A stretch of DNA of 64,000 nucleotides from Deltaproteobacteria bacterium (GTDB taxonomy: Bacteria; Myxococcota; Kuafuiibacteriia; Kuafuiibacteriales; Kuafuiibacteriaceae): the NCBI GenBank assembly GCA_011526105.1, contig WYAZ01000031.1, positions 62,001-126,000 of the forward strand, written 5' to 3'. A program made the position numbers and the translations under genes. Under the pieces are notes generated by a model. It was not told where the DNA came from. It saw only the letters and a list, made by a program, of their open reading frames with translations, and searched no databases. Below are positions 26,952 to 36,174 of the stretch, in pieces (positions within the stretch are counted from its first letter, which is position 1; each line of letters starts with the position of its first letter).

Positions 26952-28678
26952 CCGAACAAGAGCCAGTGCCCAGCGACCAAGCCGAATGAGACCACGGCGA
27001 GGGTGGCGATGAGGGCCGCGGCTCGACCTACGAGTTCTCTCGAGGCGCGAGCGACGGAGCGGTCGGGCCAGAAGCCAAGCGCATGGGCTCGCGCGGCGAA
27101 AACGATCGCGCGCTCACGCTGCGCGGGCGGACCGAAGAGGACCGATGCACAGAGCGCGGTGGTGGCCCCCGCGGCGGTCCAGATGAGCCGATGCTCGTAT
27201 CCAAGTTCAGAGAAAGACGACAGCGCGAGCGACAGGAAAAGACCGATCCCCGCCGAGATGAGCTCCGACCAGGCCGTCACTCGCCACCAGAGCCAGCGAA
27301 GCGCCGTCACCGGTCCGAGGGCCGCGCCGAGAGCCCCGACCCACTGCCAGGCGACTTCGATCGTGTCGATGCGCATGCAGACCAGGACCGCGAGGACCGT
27401 GTAAGCCAGGACGGCTCCGCGTGCCACGCGGATTCGAGTCTGGTTCGAGGCGTTCGGTCGAAGTTTGGGAAGCAGGTCGTTCACGACGTAGGAGGCCCCC
27501 CAATTGAGATGGGTGTCGACCGTGCTCATGAACGCGGCCAAGAGGCTCGCCACCATCACCCCGAGCATCCCGCTCGGCAGGAAGGCTTGCATCAACACCG
27601 GGTAGGCGGACTCTCGGTCGGTGGCCACGGCGGCGGCGATGCCGTCGAGCGCCAACGGCTCTCCCCCAAGCGGAATGAGCACCAAAGCGCACGTTCCCAC
27701 GATGAACCAGGGCCAGACTCGGACCAGGTACTGGAGCACGAGGAACAGGAGCGCCGCTTTGGTCGCATCGCGGGGTGATTTCGTGGCGTTCAGTCGTTGC
27801 ATCAGGTAGCCGCCCCCGTCCGAAGGGAGGTTGGCGAAGGATTGAACGGCGAGATAGAGACCGAAGCTGAACGCACCCAGGCCGGCCGCCTCGACCCAGC
27901 CGTTCTCCATCGAAGGGAAGAGCTCGAGGTAGCGGTGTCCGTCCCCGTAGAGCTCTCGCAGAGAATGGCGGAGGCCGCTCGTTCCACCCGCCGCGTCCAA
28001 GATCACCACCGCGAAGTAGGTGCTGCCGACGAGGGCGAGGCCGAGTTGCAGGAGGTCGGTGATGACGACGCCGGCGAGCCCTCCCGCGCTCGAGTAGATC
28101 GCGACGATGAGGAGGAGCATCAAGACCGTGATGCCCTCGCTCGGCGTTCCGAAACCGCCGCTTTCGGGCCAGACCATGGCGAAAAGCGACACGAGCCCTG
28201 GTGTCCACGCGGACCAGTCGAAGAAGGGCGCCGCGATCTTGACCATCGCCTTCAGGACCCAGCCGAGGATGAGCGCGTTGTAGACGAGGCCGTAGAGGCC
28301 GGCGCGAAAGAGACGGAGGACCTCGGCTGCGCGCCCCTCGTAGCGAAGGCTGATGTACTCCGCGTCGGTGATGACCCCGAGCCGGTTCCATCTGGAGGCG
28401 AAATAGACCACCACGCCCGCGTGCACGACGACCCACGACAGCCACATCCAGTTCCCGGACAGACCGCGAGTGGCGATGATACCGGTGACCGCCAAGGGAG
28501 TGTCCGCCGCAAACGTGGTCGCGGCGATCGAGGCGCCCGCCCACCACCAGGGTAGACTTCGGTCCGCCAGGAAGTAGGCTTCGCGACTGCTCTCGGCCCG
28601 GCGCCGAACCCAGAACCCCACCGCCAGCGCGACGGCCAAGTAGGAGACGATGACTCCGAAGTCGAGCCCAGAGAGCAT
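26948..28678 (-). CDS. SSF (SLC5-type) sodium:solute symporter
   Basis: A 576-aa inner-membrane protein with about 13 hydrophobic segments. YFLADRSLPWWWAGASIAATTFAADTP matches the family's TM1-TM2 region with the sodium site, and SAGGLAGVVITDLLQ the conserved SSF segment. Substrate is not evident. Two contexts compete: it lies 14 bp after the glucosylglycerol-phosphate synthase gene, on the same strand, which favours a compatible solute; and it converges on the amino-sugar operon, which favours chitobiose or a related sugar. Confidence 0.9.
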   Translation of the reverse strand: MLSGLDFGVIVSYLAVALAVGFWVRRRAESSREAYFLADRSLPWWWAGASIAATTFAADTPLAVTGIIATRGLSGNWMWLSWVVVHAGVVVYFASRWNRLGVITDAEYISLRYEGRAAEVLRLFRAGLYGLVYNALILGWVLKAMVKIAAPFFDWSAWTPGLVSLFAMVWPESGGFGTPSEGITVLMLLLIVAIYSSAGGLAGVVITDLLQLGLALVGSTYFAVVILDAAGGTSGLRHSLRELYGDGHRYLELFPSMENGWVEAAGLGAFSFGLYLAVQSFANLPSDGGGYLMQRLNATKSPRDATKAALLFLVLQYLVRVWPWFIVGTCALVLIPLGGEPLALDGIAAAVATDRESAYPVLMQAFLPSGMLGVMVASLLAAFMSTVDTHLNWGASYVVNDLLPKLRPNASNQTRIRVARGAVLAYTVLAVLVCMRIDTIEVAWQWVGALGAALGPVTALRWLWWRVTAWSELISAGIGLFLSLALSSFSELGYEHRLIWTAAGATTALCASVLFGPPAQRERAIVFAARAHALGFWPDRSVARASRELVGRAAALIATLAVVSFGLVAGHWLLFG

Positions 28679-28692
28679 GGGCGCGGGCCCGT

Positions 28693-31014
28693 TCAGCGCC
28701 CGCGGGCGGCGGCCAAGAAGCCTTCACCCCAGGAGGACACGTCGTTCTCTGCCACGATGCTCGCGAGGCGCTCGCGTCTCAGTTGACGATCGAGCTCGTC
28801 GAGGTGCAGCGCCTTGAAGAGCGTTTCTTTCATGTCCTGAGGATCGTACGGGTTGGTGAGGACGGCGCCGTGAAGCTCGACCGCCGCTCCGGCGAACTCC
28901 GAGAGGACCAACACGCCGTTTCGACTCACCGCGTTCTGCGCGGCGATGAACTCCTTGGCGACCAGGTTGAGACCGTCGCGCAGTGGGGTGATCCAAGCGA
29001 CGTCGGCCGCGGCGTAGTAGGCGACGACGTCCTCGAAGGGGAGAGAGCGGTAGAAGTATCGAATGGGCGTCCACGAGACCGTGCTGAATCGGCCATTGAT
29101 CTGACCCACGAGCTCGTCGACCTGTCGGCGGGTGCGCTGATAGACCTCCATGCCTGGCGCGGCCGGCGTGCAGATCGAGACGAGCACGACCTTCTCGTGC
29201 AGCTCTGGGTGATCTTGGAGCAAGGCCTGAAACGCCTGAAGCTTCTCTATGGGGCCCTTTACGTAGTCGAGGCGCTCGACGGAGAGAATACACTTCCGGT
29301 CCTTGAACTCCTCTCGGATGGTCTGGACCTGCTCTGAGACCTCGGGACGCTTCAGGGTGGCCTCGATCCTGGAGACGTCGATGCCCACCGGATGCGCGCC
29401 GAGCCCGACCTCGCGACCGGCGTAGCGAAGCCCGTGACACATGTCGTCCACCCCCATGGCGCAGCCGTAGGTGCGGAAGCGCGGCGCGCACGAGACGCGT
29501 CCCACGACCTCGGCGCCCATTCGAGTTCGCGCCACGTCGACGAAGTTCTCCACGTAGCGCGGGATATGAAATCCGACGTAGTCGCACAAGAGCAGGCTGG
29601 TGATGATCTCTCGCGACCAAGGGATGATGTTGAAGACGTCGGCGGGCGGGAAGGCGGTGTGGTGGAAGAACGCGATCCTCAGGTCGGGGCGCTTGGGACG
29701 CAAGAACGATGGAACCATCCAGAGGTTGTAGTCATGGATCCATACCGTCGCCCCCGGCTCCGCCTCCCTCGCGGTGCGTTCGGCAAAGACGCGATTCACC
29801 TCGAGGTAGTGCCGCCAGTGGTCGGGATCGAAGACCGCCTTGCTGGGAAAAGAGAAGATGATGGGCCAGAAGGCCTCCTTCGAGAACTTTCGGTAGAAGA
29901 GATCCACATCTCGCTTGCTGAGAGGGATGCGTGCCACCGTAACCTCGCTCCGGTCGTCGACGGGGAGCTTGATCGTCTCCTCGAAGCCGGGGCGATCGGA
30001 CTCATCGATCTCGGACCACGCCACCCAAGAGCCCGGGGTCGACTCGCCGAAGAAGCCGAGCAGAGTGGGGATGATGCCGTTGGGGCTTCGGTGAACGCGG
30101 AACGAGGTCTTGCCCCCCTGCCGATGCTCCTCGAAGGGTGGTCGGTGATAGACCATGACGAGCTGGTTTTGACCCTTCGTGAGCGACGGCTTCACCTCGA
30201 GCTCGGTCGATCGCGGCTGAGGCTCGAAGCCAAAGTGCTCGAGGGCCTCGATGATACCGCCGGCGCCGGCCCGAGTCGCGTGCAGGAGTCGTGTGCCGTC
30301 GGGCGCGAGCGCCTGAGCGAGGGCCGGCTCCGCGTTGCCCACCAACACCCCTCGATAGGGGGTCTCGAGCAAGGCGCGGTCGTTCAGCGTGTCTCCGGCG
30401 GTGAGGATGCGCTCCGATGGGATGTCGAAGTGCTCGACGAGGGCCTCGAGGGTGCTGCCCTTGTTGACCCCGTGTGGCAAGACGTCGAGGTAGCGACCGG
30501 CCGAGAACAACAGGTCACAGCCCAGGCCCTCGATCCTGCCCTCCACACTTCTGAGGAGCTCTGGGTCGCTGGAGTAGAAGGAGCATCGTCGCTCTTGAGG
30601 GACGTCTTGACGCTCGAGCCCGTCCACATCACCGATCGCTTGGAGGACCGCTCGTGTGCCAGGCCAGAGGCGCGAGATCTGATTCTGCAGAGGCTGAATG
30701 GGTTCGAGGTCGTCGCCGTGGACGACGGTGGCGCCCACGTCACAGACGATGATGTCGGGCCTCGGGAGCACGGGGTCGGACAACAGCGGGATGACGGTCT
30801 CCAGTCCCCGCCCAGTCACGTAGATGAGGACCGTGTCGGCTCGGTCTTCCTCGAAGAAGCTGTAGAGGCGTTGGCGGTCGGCCTCGTTGCCCCCGAGGAA
30901 CGTGCCGTCCAAGTCGGTCGCGAGCAGTAGCCGAGCTCGGCGGAGTTTGTTTTGGAGGCGCTGCCGCCGATGAATGGGCGTTTCTACGGGCAGGGATCGA
31001 TGAGACTGGAGCAC
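28693..31014 (-). CDS. Bifunctional glucosylglycerol-phosphate synthase/phosphatase (GgpPS-type)
   Basis: A ~773-aa two-domain cytosolic enzyme. The first ~260 residues are a HAD phosphatase: ATDLDGTFLGG (motif I), VTGR (II), NKGSTLEAL (Lys, III), AGDTLNDRALL (IV). The rest is a GT20 glycosyltransferase with VWIHDYNLWMVP and PLRDGLNLVAKEF. FFHHTAFPPADVFNIIPW is the glucosylglycerol-phosphate synthase form, unlike the trehalose-phosphate synthase form. It would make glucosylglycerol from ADP-glucose and glycerol-3-phosphate, an osmolyte. GTG 31014 is preferred over GTG 31029 because a TTGGCA/TACAAA promoter places the transcript start at 31014. Confidence 0.85.
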   Translation of the reverse strand: MLQSHRSLPVETPIHRRQRLQNKLRRARLLLATDLDGTFLGGNEADRQRLYSFFEEDRADTVLIYVTGRGLETVIPLLSDPVLPRPDIIVCDVGATVVHGDDLEPIQPLQNQISRLWPGTRAVLQAIGDVDGLERQDVPQERRCSFYSSDPELLRSVEGRIEGLGCDLLFSAGRYLDVLPHGVNKGSTLEALVEHFDIPSERILTAGDTLNDRALLETPYRGVLVGNAEPALAQALAPDGTRLLHATRAGAGGIIEALEHFGFEPQPRSTELEVKPSLTKGQNQLVMVYHRPPFEEHRQGGKTSFRVHRSPNGIIPTLLGFFGESTPGSWVAWSEIDESDRPGFEETIKLPVDDRSEVTVARIPLSKRDVDLFYRKFSKEAFWPIIFSFPSKAVFDPDHWRHYLEVNRVFAERTAREAEPGATVWIHDYNLWMVPSFLRPKRPDLRIAFFHHTAFPPADVFNIIPWSREIITSLLLCDYVGFHIPRYVENFVDVARTRMGAEVVGRVSCAPRFRTYGCAMGVDDMCHGLRYAGREVGLGAHPVGIDVSRIEATLKRPEVSEQVQTIREEFKDRKCILSVERLDYVKGPIEKLQAFQALLQDHPELHEKVVLVSICTPAAPGMEVYQRTRRQVDELVGQINGRFSTVSWTPIRYFYRSLPFEDVVAYYAAADVAWITPLRDGLNLVAKEFIAAQNAVSRNGVLVLSEFAGAAVELHGAVLTNPYDPQDMKETLFKALHLDELDRQLRRERLASIVAENDVSSWGEGFLAAARGR

Positions 31015-31018
31015 AGAC

Positions 31019-31034
31019 GCTTTGTACACAAAGC
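31019..31034. promoter_or_regulatory. Palindrome overlapping the -10 of the glucosylglycerol gene
   Basis: GCTTTGT and ACAAAGC are perfect 7-bp arms around AC. A protein bound here would block the promoter, so it is a good operator candidate. Confidence 0.5.
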
Positions 31035-31049
31035 AACCGGAGGTGCCAA
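31021..31049 (-). promoter_or_regulatory. Leaderless sigma70-type promoter of the glucosylglycerol gene
   Basis: On the minus strand TTGGCA (31049-31044), 17 bp, TACAAA (31026-31021), then 6 nt to GTG 31014. No Shine-Dalgarno. The -10 lies inside the palindrome GCTTTGTACACAAAGC. Confidence 0.55.
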
Positions 31050-31051
31050 GG

Positions 31052-31081
31052 GATAACCTCTAGAGGAATCAATGGGTTATC
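31052..31081. promoter_or_regulatory. Nested inverted repeats upstream of the -35
   Basis: GATAACC (31052-31058) and GGTTATC (31075-31081) form 7-bp arms, and CCTCTAGAGG (31057-31066) is a perfect palindrome within. The position just upstream of the -35 suits an activator or a second operator site. Confidence 0.45.
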
Positions 31082-31144
31082 GACAGGGACGGTGGGGGAA
31101 GCACGCCCGGTGGGGCACCGGGCGCATGCACTGCGGCCTCGAAC

Positions 31145-32986
31145 TCAGTACTGAGAGAGCCGTTCGCCGCGTGAGCCCGAGAGCGACTTGGCCTTCTTCA
31201 CCAGCGCGAGCAGCTCGCTCTCGTCGCGCCCTCGGTTGGGCAGATCCTCGAGGATGCTCGCCACGCGGTCGAAGGTCCAGGCGTCCGCCCAAGGGCTGTG
31301 ACGCAGAAGCTCCGCGGTGGCCATGGAGGCGATCGCGACCTTCATGGTGCTCGAGGTGAGCGTGAAGGAGCGGTCGATGCGATCGACCGAGAGCTGTCGT
31401 TCCACCTCGGAGGCCTTCATGGCGCCCGGAACCTTGGAGCGAACTCGCACCGTCGCGAGTGAGCCCTGGGCGCCCGGCTGCAGCTCGACCTCGTAGAGGG
31501 CGGTGACTTGATGGCCGGCGCCGATCTCACCCGCATCCACCGCGTCGTTTCGGAAGTCCTGGTTGGCGATGTGACGGTTCTCGTAGCCGACGAGACGCCA
31601 GGTCTTGACTGCATTGGGAGAGAACTCCACCTGGATCTTCACGTCCTGCGCAACGTCCTGCAGCATCTTCGTCAGGTCTCGGCCGAAGACGCGATCCGCG
31701 TGAACCAGCGAGTCGACGTAGAAGTAGTTGCCGTTGCCCTTGTTCGCGAGAGTCTCCATCATGGCGTCCTTGTAGTTGCCGTCGCCGAAGCCGATGGTGG
31801 AGAGACGGACGCCCTCGCTCACGTAGCCGGACACCTGCTTCAGGATCTCGTCCGGTGAAGTGGAGCCGATGTTGGCGTCTCCATCGGACATCACCACGAT
31901 GCGGGTGTTGCTGTTCGGAGCGAGCATCTTCGCCGCCTGCTGGTAGGCCAGGGTGAGGCCGGAGGCCATCGCGGTGCCGCCGCTGGTGCGCATGGTGCGG
32001 ATGGCCTTCAGGATGCGGCTTCGGTTCTGGTCGGTGACCCTCGTGGGCGGGAGCACCATCGAGACCCCACCGGCGTAGGTGGTGATCGCGACCTGGTCGC
32101 GGCTCCCCAGATGCTCAACTGCGATCTCCATGCTCTTCTTGGCCATCGCGAGCTTGTCGCCCGAGGTCATCGAGCAGCTCGTGTCCATGAGAAAGACGAT
32201 GTTGGACGGTAGGCGTTCCGCGTCGCTCACGATCTTCGACTGAAGTCCCACGCGGACGAGGTGTTTGTGTGCGTCCACCGGGGATTTGGAGCCATCGAGT
32301 TGAATGGAGAAGGCCTCGCTCGTGGGCGGGTCGTAGTCGTAGCGGAAGAAGTTGATGAACTCCTCGACGCGGACCAAGGTGGGCGTAGGCATGCGATTCG
32401 ACTTGAGCGAGCGACGAGCGATGGAGTAAGCGGCGGTGTCGACATCGACCGCAAACGTGGAGGTGCTCTCCTCGCTCGCGTCGCGCATGGAGGCGACGCG
32501 GTGATCTTCTCGACCCTCGAAGTCGCCGCTGACGACGCTCTCTTCCGGCGACGCGTCACCGATGCGTCCCGAGCCCTTGCCTAGGGTGATCCGCTTTGGA
32601 CCCTTGTGGCCGAGCAGACCCGCACCGCCCTGAGGGGACTGACTGAGTTTTTCGGTGGGGCGTGGCGCCGGCTTGGCCTCCGACTTTGTTCGGCTTCGGC
32701 GACCATCGAAGTCGTCGGCCTCCGGCTCAGCATCGCGGAGCTCGGCGCCCAACGTCGGCACATCGCTCGGCGCTGGGTCGGGGGAAGCGGTCGTGACCGC
32801 TGGGGTGGGTTCGTTCGCGGGTTCGGGGGCGGCGGTGCCGTCCTCGACCTTCCGCGAGGAAGGCTGGTTCTCAGCCTGCGGACTGGCCGTCGGCGCGGCA
32901 CTGTCGAAGCCACGTTCTGCGAGCAGGCAGCCCGCCGCGAAGGCGAGCAGTAGGGGGGTGGTCTGTTGGAGCGAGAGGCGTCGCAT
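31145..32986 (-). CDS. VWA domain lipoprotein of the YfbK type
   Basis: A 613-aa exported protein with a lipobox-like LLLAFAAGC at its N-terminus and a long Pro/Ala/Glu-rich linker (~35-120). A family N-domain (FAVDVDTAAYSIARRSL) precedes a von Willebrand A domain with the MIDAS sequence DTSCS and GGTAMASGL and MSDGDANIG motifs. The C-terminal ~150 residues match the DUF3520-type extension (ENRHIANQDFRNDAVDAGEIGAGH). MIDAS residues are intact, so metal-dependent binding of a partner is expected; the partner is unknown. Confidence 0.85.
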   Translation of the reverse strand: MRRLSLQQTTPLLLAFAAGCLLAERGFDSAAPTASPQAENQPSSRKVEDGTAAPEPANEPTPAVTTASPDPAPSDVPTLGAELRDAEPEADDFDGRRSRTKSEAKPAPRPTEKLSQSPQGGAGLLGHKGPKRITLGKGSGRIGDASPEESVVSGDFEGREDHRVASMRDASEESTSTFAVDVDTAAYSIARRSLKSNRMPTPTLVRVEEFINFFRYDYDPPTSEAFSIQLDGSKSPVDAHKHLVRVGLQSKIVSDAERLPSNIVFLMDTSCSMTSGDKLAMAKKSMEIAVEHLGSRDQVAITTYAGGVSMVLPPTRVTDQNRSRILKAIRTMRTSGGTAMASGLTLAYQQAAKMLAPNSNTRIVVMSDGDANIGSTSPDEILKQVSGYVSEGVRLSTIGFGDGNYKDAMMETLANKGNGNYFYVDSLVHADRVFGRDLTKMLQDVAQDVKIQVEFSPNAVKTWRLVGYENRHIANQDFRNDAVDAGEIGAGHQVTALYEVELQPGAQGSLATVRVRSKVPGAMKASEVERQLSVDRIDRSFTLTSSTMKVAIASMATAELLRHSPWADAWTFDRVASILEDLPNRGRDESELLALVKKAKSLSGSRGERLSQY

Positions 32987-33028
32987 GGACCCTTGGAACG
33001 GGCCACCGTCCCAAACGATCCAACCGAA

Positions 33029-33442
33029 TCATGGAAAAGCGCAGGTGACCGTGGGGCCGCCGTCTGCGGGCCGAAAACAAGTCGCGCCTGGCCCACCGCA
33101 GGGCGCGAGGTCGGGCAAACACGCACATGGCAGCGGCGGGCCACAGGCCGAGGGCAGAGGCTCGCAACGTCGGCCGATGGGGGCCGTGCAGCCCACGACC
33201 CCCGAAGCGACACATCGCTCCTCGGTGGCCGCGCAGCCTCCGCCGTCCCGGCTCACGCAGGGCGCGGTGGGGATTTCGAGGCAGTACTCCGTGTTCTGAG
33301 CGCAGGCGGAGGGGCCGCACGCAAAGCTGGGGCCTGCATCCGCGATCACACCTTTGTCCGGAGCACTGCCGGCATCAGGCGGGCTCTCGTTGTCTCCGCA
33401 GGCGAGCAAGGCCGTGAGAGAAACGACCGCGAGTCTCCTCAT
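33029..33442 (-). CDS. Small Cys-rich lipoprotein
   Basis: A 137-aa protein starting at ATG 33442 (MRRLAVVSLTALLAC, a signal and lipobox). After a short Asp/Ala/Pro linker the body has ~16 cysteines in CG-x-P, CxPxxAPC and similar patterns, as in disulphide-rich surface proteins of this phylum. No family is recognised. The start overlaps the upstream stop (ATGA, 33439-33442), so the two are coupled. Confidence 0.75.
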   Translation of the reverse strand: MRRLAVVSLTALLACGDNESPPDAGSAPDKGVIADAGPSFACGPSACAQNTEYCLEIPTAPCVSRDGGGCAATEERCVASGVVGCTAPIGRRCEPLPSACGPPLPCACLPDLAPCGGPGATCFRPADGGPTVTCAFP

Positions 33443-33954
33443 GGCGTATCCCTCCGGGACGCCTGAGCGCGCCGCTCGGCCATGCTGGCGAGCGCCCCCG
33501 GAAGCTCGGCCAAGAGACCCGAGACCGCGGCTTGAACCTGAGTGGCCCGATCTTTGGACTTCAGCCCCAAAGCGGACTCCGCGCCCACGACGAAACGCCC
33601 GCTGTCGAGGTCGTACAGCTCGAGCCGCACCCCGTCGAGCGAGACCTTTCCGATCACCGCGAGGTCCGCCCCGAGCGAGCGCGCAAAGGCCAGAAGACAC
33701 TCCGCCCTCTCCGCGCAGGAGAAGATCTCCGAACGCGCGTTGTACAGCGCCTTGCGACCGAGCCGGTGGCGTCTGAAGCCGAGGCTCAGGTCGCGTCCTT
33801 GTTTCTCGAGCCGCACGAAGGCGAGCTCCCAAGCCTGGATGGCCTCGAGCTCCTCGATGGCGACGGGACGCAGAGGCACGATGACGACCTCGTGCTTGGG
33901 GGCCGAGCCGGGCAATGCCAAGGCCACCGCCAGAAGGAGCGCACTCAGTCCCAC
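33439..33954 (-). CDS. Unknown exported protein
   Basis: A 171-aa protein from GTG 33954 with AGGA upstream. The N-terminus is a signal peptide (LSALLLAVALALPGSA). HEVVIVPLRP, GADLAVIGKVSLDG and LELYDLDSGR resemble the periplasmic strand pattern of TolB-N-like or stress-sensing domains, but no assignment is certain. A Cys pair (CAERAEC) is present. It is coupled to the Cys-rich lipoprotein and lies 48 bp after fadJ. Confidence 0.6.
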   Translation of the reverse strand: MGLSALLLAVALALPGSAPKHEVVIVPLRPVAIEELEAIQAWELAFVRLEKQGRDLSLGFRRHRLGRKALYNARSEIFSCAERAECLLAFARSLGADLAVIGKVSLDGVRLELYDLDSGRFVVGAESALGLKSKDRATQVQAAVSGLLAELPGALASMAERRAQASRRDTP

Positions 33955-34002
33955 GCTGAGATCCTGCCCGAACTCAGCGGGACAAGCCAGGTCCCCAGGG
34001 GC

Positions 34003-36174
34003 TCAGTCGTAGAAACGCTGACCGCTCTTGGCGCGCTCCCGCAGCAGCTCCGGTGGACTGAAGCGACGCCCGTGTTGGTCCGCGCACCGCTCCATGCGCC
34101 GAAGCAGCTCCGAGGGGCCGAGACCATCCGCGTAGCGGAACGGGCCTCCGAGAAAAGGTGGAAAGCCGAGACCGAAGATGGCGCCGATGTCACCATCGCG
34201 CGGGGACCGCAGCACCCCCTCGGCGAGGCAGCGAATCGCTTCCGAGACCATCTGGAGCCCGAGCCGCTCACCCAGCTCCGCCAGCGGAACTTTGCCGCGT
34301 CCCTTGGGTTCGATGCCGAGCACCCGGTAGACCTCCGGATCGACGAGCTTCTTCTTGGTGCCGTAGGTGTAGAAGCCCTTCTTGCCCTTGCGTCCGGTCC
34401 GTCCGTCCGCCACCAGCTTCTCGAGCCCCGGAGGCGGCGCCACTCGATCACCAAAAGCGGCGTGTATGATGTGACTGACCTTCTCGGCGGTGTCGACGCC
34501 GACCTCGTCCAGCAGCGTGATCGGGCCCACGGGAAAGCCGAATTGGCGCGCGGCCTCATCGATGTCTTCGATCGGGATACCGTCGGCCAGCATCCACGAG
34601 GCTTCGTTCATGTACGGTCCGAGGATGCGGCTGGTGTAGAAGCCGACGCCGTCGTTCACGACGATGACCGTCTTGCCCTGACGCCGTCCGAGATCCACGC
34701 AGGTCGCGACCGTCTCGTCACTCGTGTCCTTCGTTCGGATGACCTCGAGCAGCGGCATCTTGTGGACGGGAGAGAAGTAGTGCATCCCGATCAATCGATC
34801 CGGGCGGCTCGATGCCTCCGCGATCCGGGTGATGGGGATGGAAGACGTGTTGGAAGCCAGGATGGTGGTGTCTTTGGTGACCGCCTCGACCTCCTTCACC
34901 ACTCGATGTTTCAGCGCTAGATCCTCGAAGACCGCCTCGATCACGACGTCCGCGCCCGCGAAGCCCGAGTAGTCTGTGGTGCCCGAGATACGCGCGAGGA
35001 TTCGGTCGCGTTCACGGGCCGAGAGCCGCTTCTTCTCGACCTTCTGATCGAGCGGCCTGCGCAGCTCCGCGAGGCCTCTGGCGACCGCTTCCTCCCGCAC
35101 GTCTCGAAGCCGAACGTCGATATCGGCCTTCTCGGCGGTCACGAGCGCGATGCCGTGCCCCATGATGCCGGCCCCGAGGACGGCGATCTTCTGGACCTTG
35201 CGCGGCTCGATCTCGGGGTGATCCGTGCCGTTCTCCTTCTTCATCGCGGTGGTGGCGAAGAAGATCCCGATGAGGCGCCGAGACACGTCGGTGTCGATGA
35301 GTTCGCCGAAGCGTTTGGCTTCGAGCGCCAGTCCGGCCGCACGACCTTTCTCGAGCCCCACACGCACGACCTCGAGAATCCGGTACGGCGCGGGGTAGTG
35401 CTCCCCGGCCTTCTCCCGGAGTGTCTTCTCCGCCTGATCGAAGACGATCTTTCGCCCGGCGGGATTGCCGGAGAGCGCGAGCTCCCTCAGCGCCTTGGGT
35501 TCCGCAAACTCGGCGATGCGCTCCACCAGGCCGTGTCGCTTCTGCTTCACGTCGATCAGGTCGAGCGCACGTTTCGCTGCGACATCGATCAGGATGGCCG
35601 CGGGAACGACCTCATCCACGAGGCCCATGGAACGCGCGCGTTTGGCGTTCACCTGTTTACCGGTGAGGAGTAGATCGAGCGCCTTTTCGAGCCCGATCAG
35701 CGCGGGTAGCCGCTGCGTTCCTCCCGCCCCCGGCAGGAGGCCGAGCTGAACCTCGGGGAGTCCCAACTTGGTCTTGGGATCATCCGAAGCCACACGCGCG
35801 TGACACGCGAGCGCGAGCTCGAGGCCACCTCCCAGACACGCTCCGTGAATCGCCGCGACCACCGGTCGCTTCCAGGCCTCGAGGGTGTCGAAGGCCTCTT
35901 GGCCCTCGCGGGAGCGACGCTCTCCCTCGTCCGCGCTCTTCAGCGTCTCGAGGAGCTTGATGTCCGCTCCGGCGATGAACGAGCCCTCTTTCGCCGAGGC
36001 GATCACCACCGCGGGTAGGTCCTTTGATTCGATCTCAGCGCGAATCGTGTCGAAGGTGGTTCGAAACTCGGCCTTCAGAGTGTTCTGGGATTCCCCGGGC
36101 ACATCGATGAGGATGACTCCGACGCCATCCGAGCGAATCTGAAGCTGCATCATGGGGGGCACGGGTTCGTTCAT
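34003..36174 (-). CDS. fadJ: Fatty-acid oxidation complex alpha subunit (enoyl-CoA hydratase/3-hydroxyacyl-CoA dehydrogenase)
   Basis: A 723-aa two-domain beta-oxidation enzyme, matching E. coli FadJ in length. ATG 36174 follows GGAGGCC and overlaps the fadI stop (ATGA). The hydratase half shows AAIHGACLGGGLELALACH, an oxyanion-hole region, and the dehydrogenase half the NAD motif GAGIMGHGIAL and the conserved IGMHYFSPVHKMPLLEVI. It turns enoyl-CoA into 3-ketoacyl-CoA for the thiolase. Whether it works aerobically or anaerobically cannot be judged. Confidence 0.95.
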   Translation of the reverse strand: MNEPVPPMMQLQIRSDGVGVILIDVPGESQNTLKAEFRTTFDTIRAEIESKDLPAVVIASAKEGSFIAGADIKLLETLKSADEGERRSREGQEAFDTLEAWKRPVVAAIHGACLGGGLELALACHARVASDDPKTKLGLPEVQLGLLPGAGGTQRLPALIGLEKALDLLLTGKQVNAKRARSMGLVDEVVPAAILIDVAAKRALDLIDVKQKRHGLVERIAEFAEPKALRELALSGNPAGRKIVFDQAEKTLREKAGEHYPAPYRILEVVRVGLEKGRAAGLALEAKRFGELIDTDVSRRLIGIFFATTAMKKENGTDHPEIEPRKVQKIAVLGAGIMGHGIALVTAEKADIDVRLRDVREEAVARGLAELRRPLDQKVEKKRLSARERDRILARISGTTDYSGFAGADVVIEAVFEDLALKHRVVKEVEAVTKDTTILASNTSSIPITRIAEASSRPDRLIGMHYFSPVHKMPLLEVIRTKDTSDETVATCVDLGRRQGKTVIVVNDGVGFYTSRILGPYMNEASWMLADGIPIEDIDEAARQFGFPVGPITLLDEVGVDTAEKVSHIIHAAFGDRVAPPPGLEKLVADGRTGRKGKKGFYTYGTKKKLVDPEVYRVLGIEPKGRGKVPLAELGERLGLQMVSEAIRCLAEGVLRSPRDGDIGAIFGLGFPPFLGGPFRYADGLGPSELLRRMERCADQHGRRFSPPELLRERAKSGQRFYD

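Noticed and set aside
29392-30930. 512-codon plus-strand frame opposite the glucosylglycerol gene
   Set aside because: Antisense shadow; the minus strand has HAD and GT20 motifs throughout.
31033-31048. TGGCAC and TTGC on the minus strand, resembling a sigma54 promoter
   Set aside because: The GG-GC distance is one base too long for the strict sigma54 spacing; the sigma70-type reading fits better.
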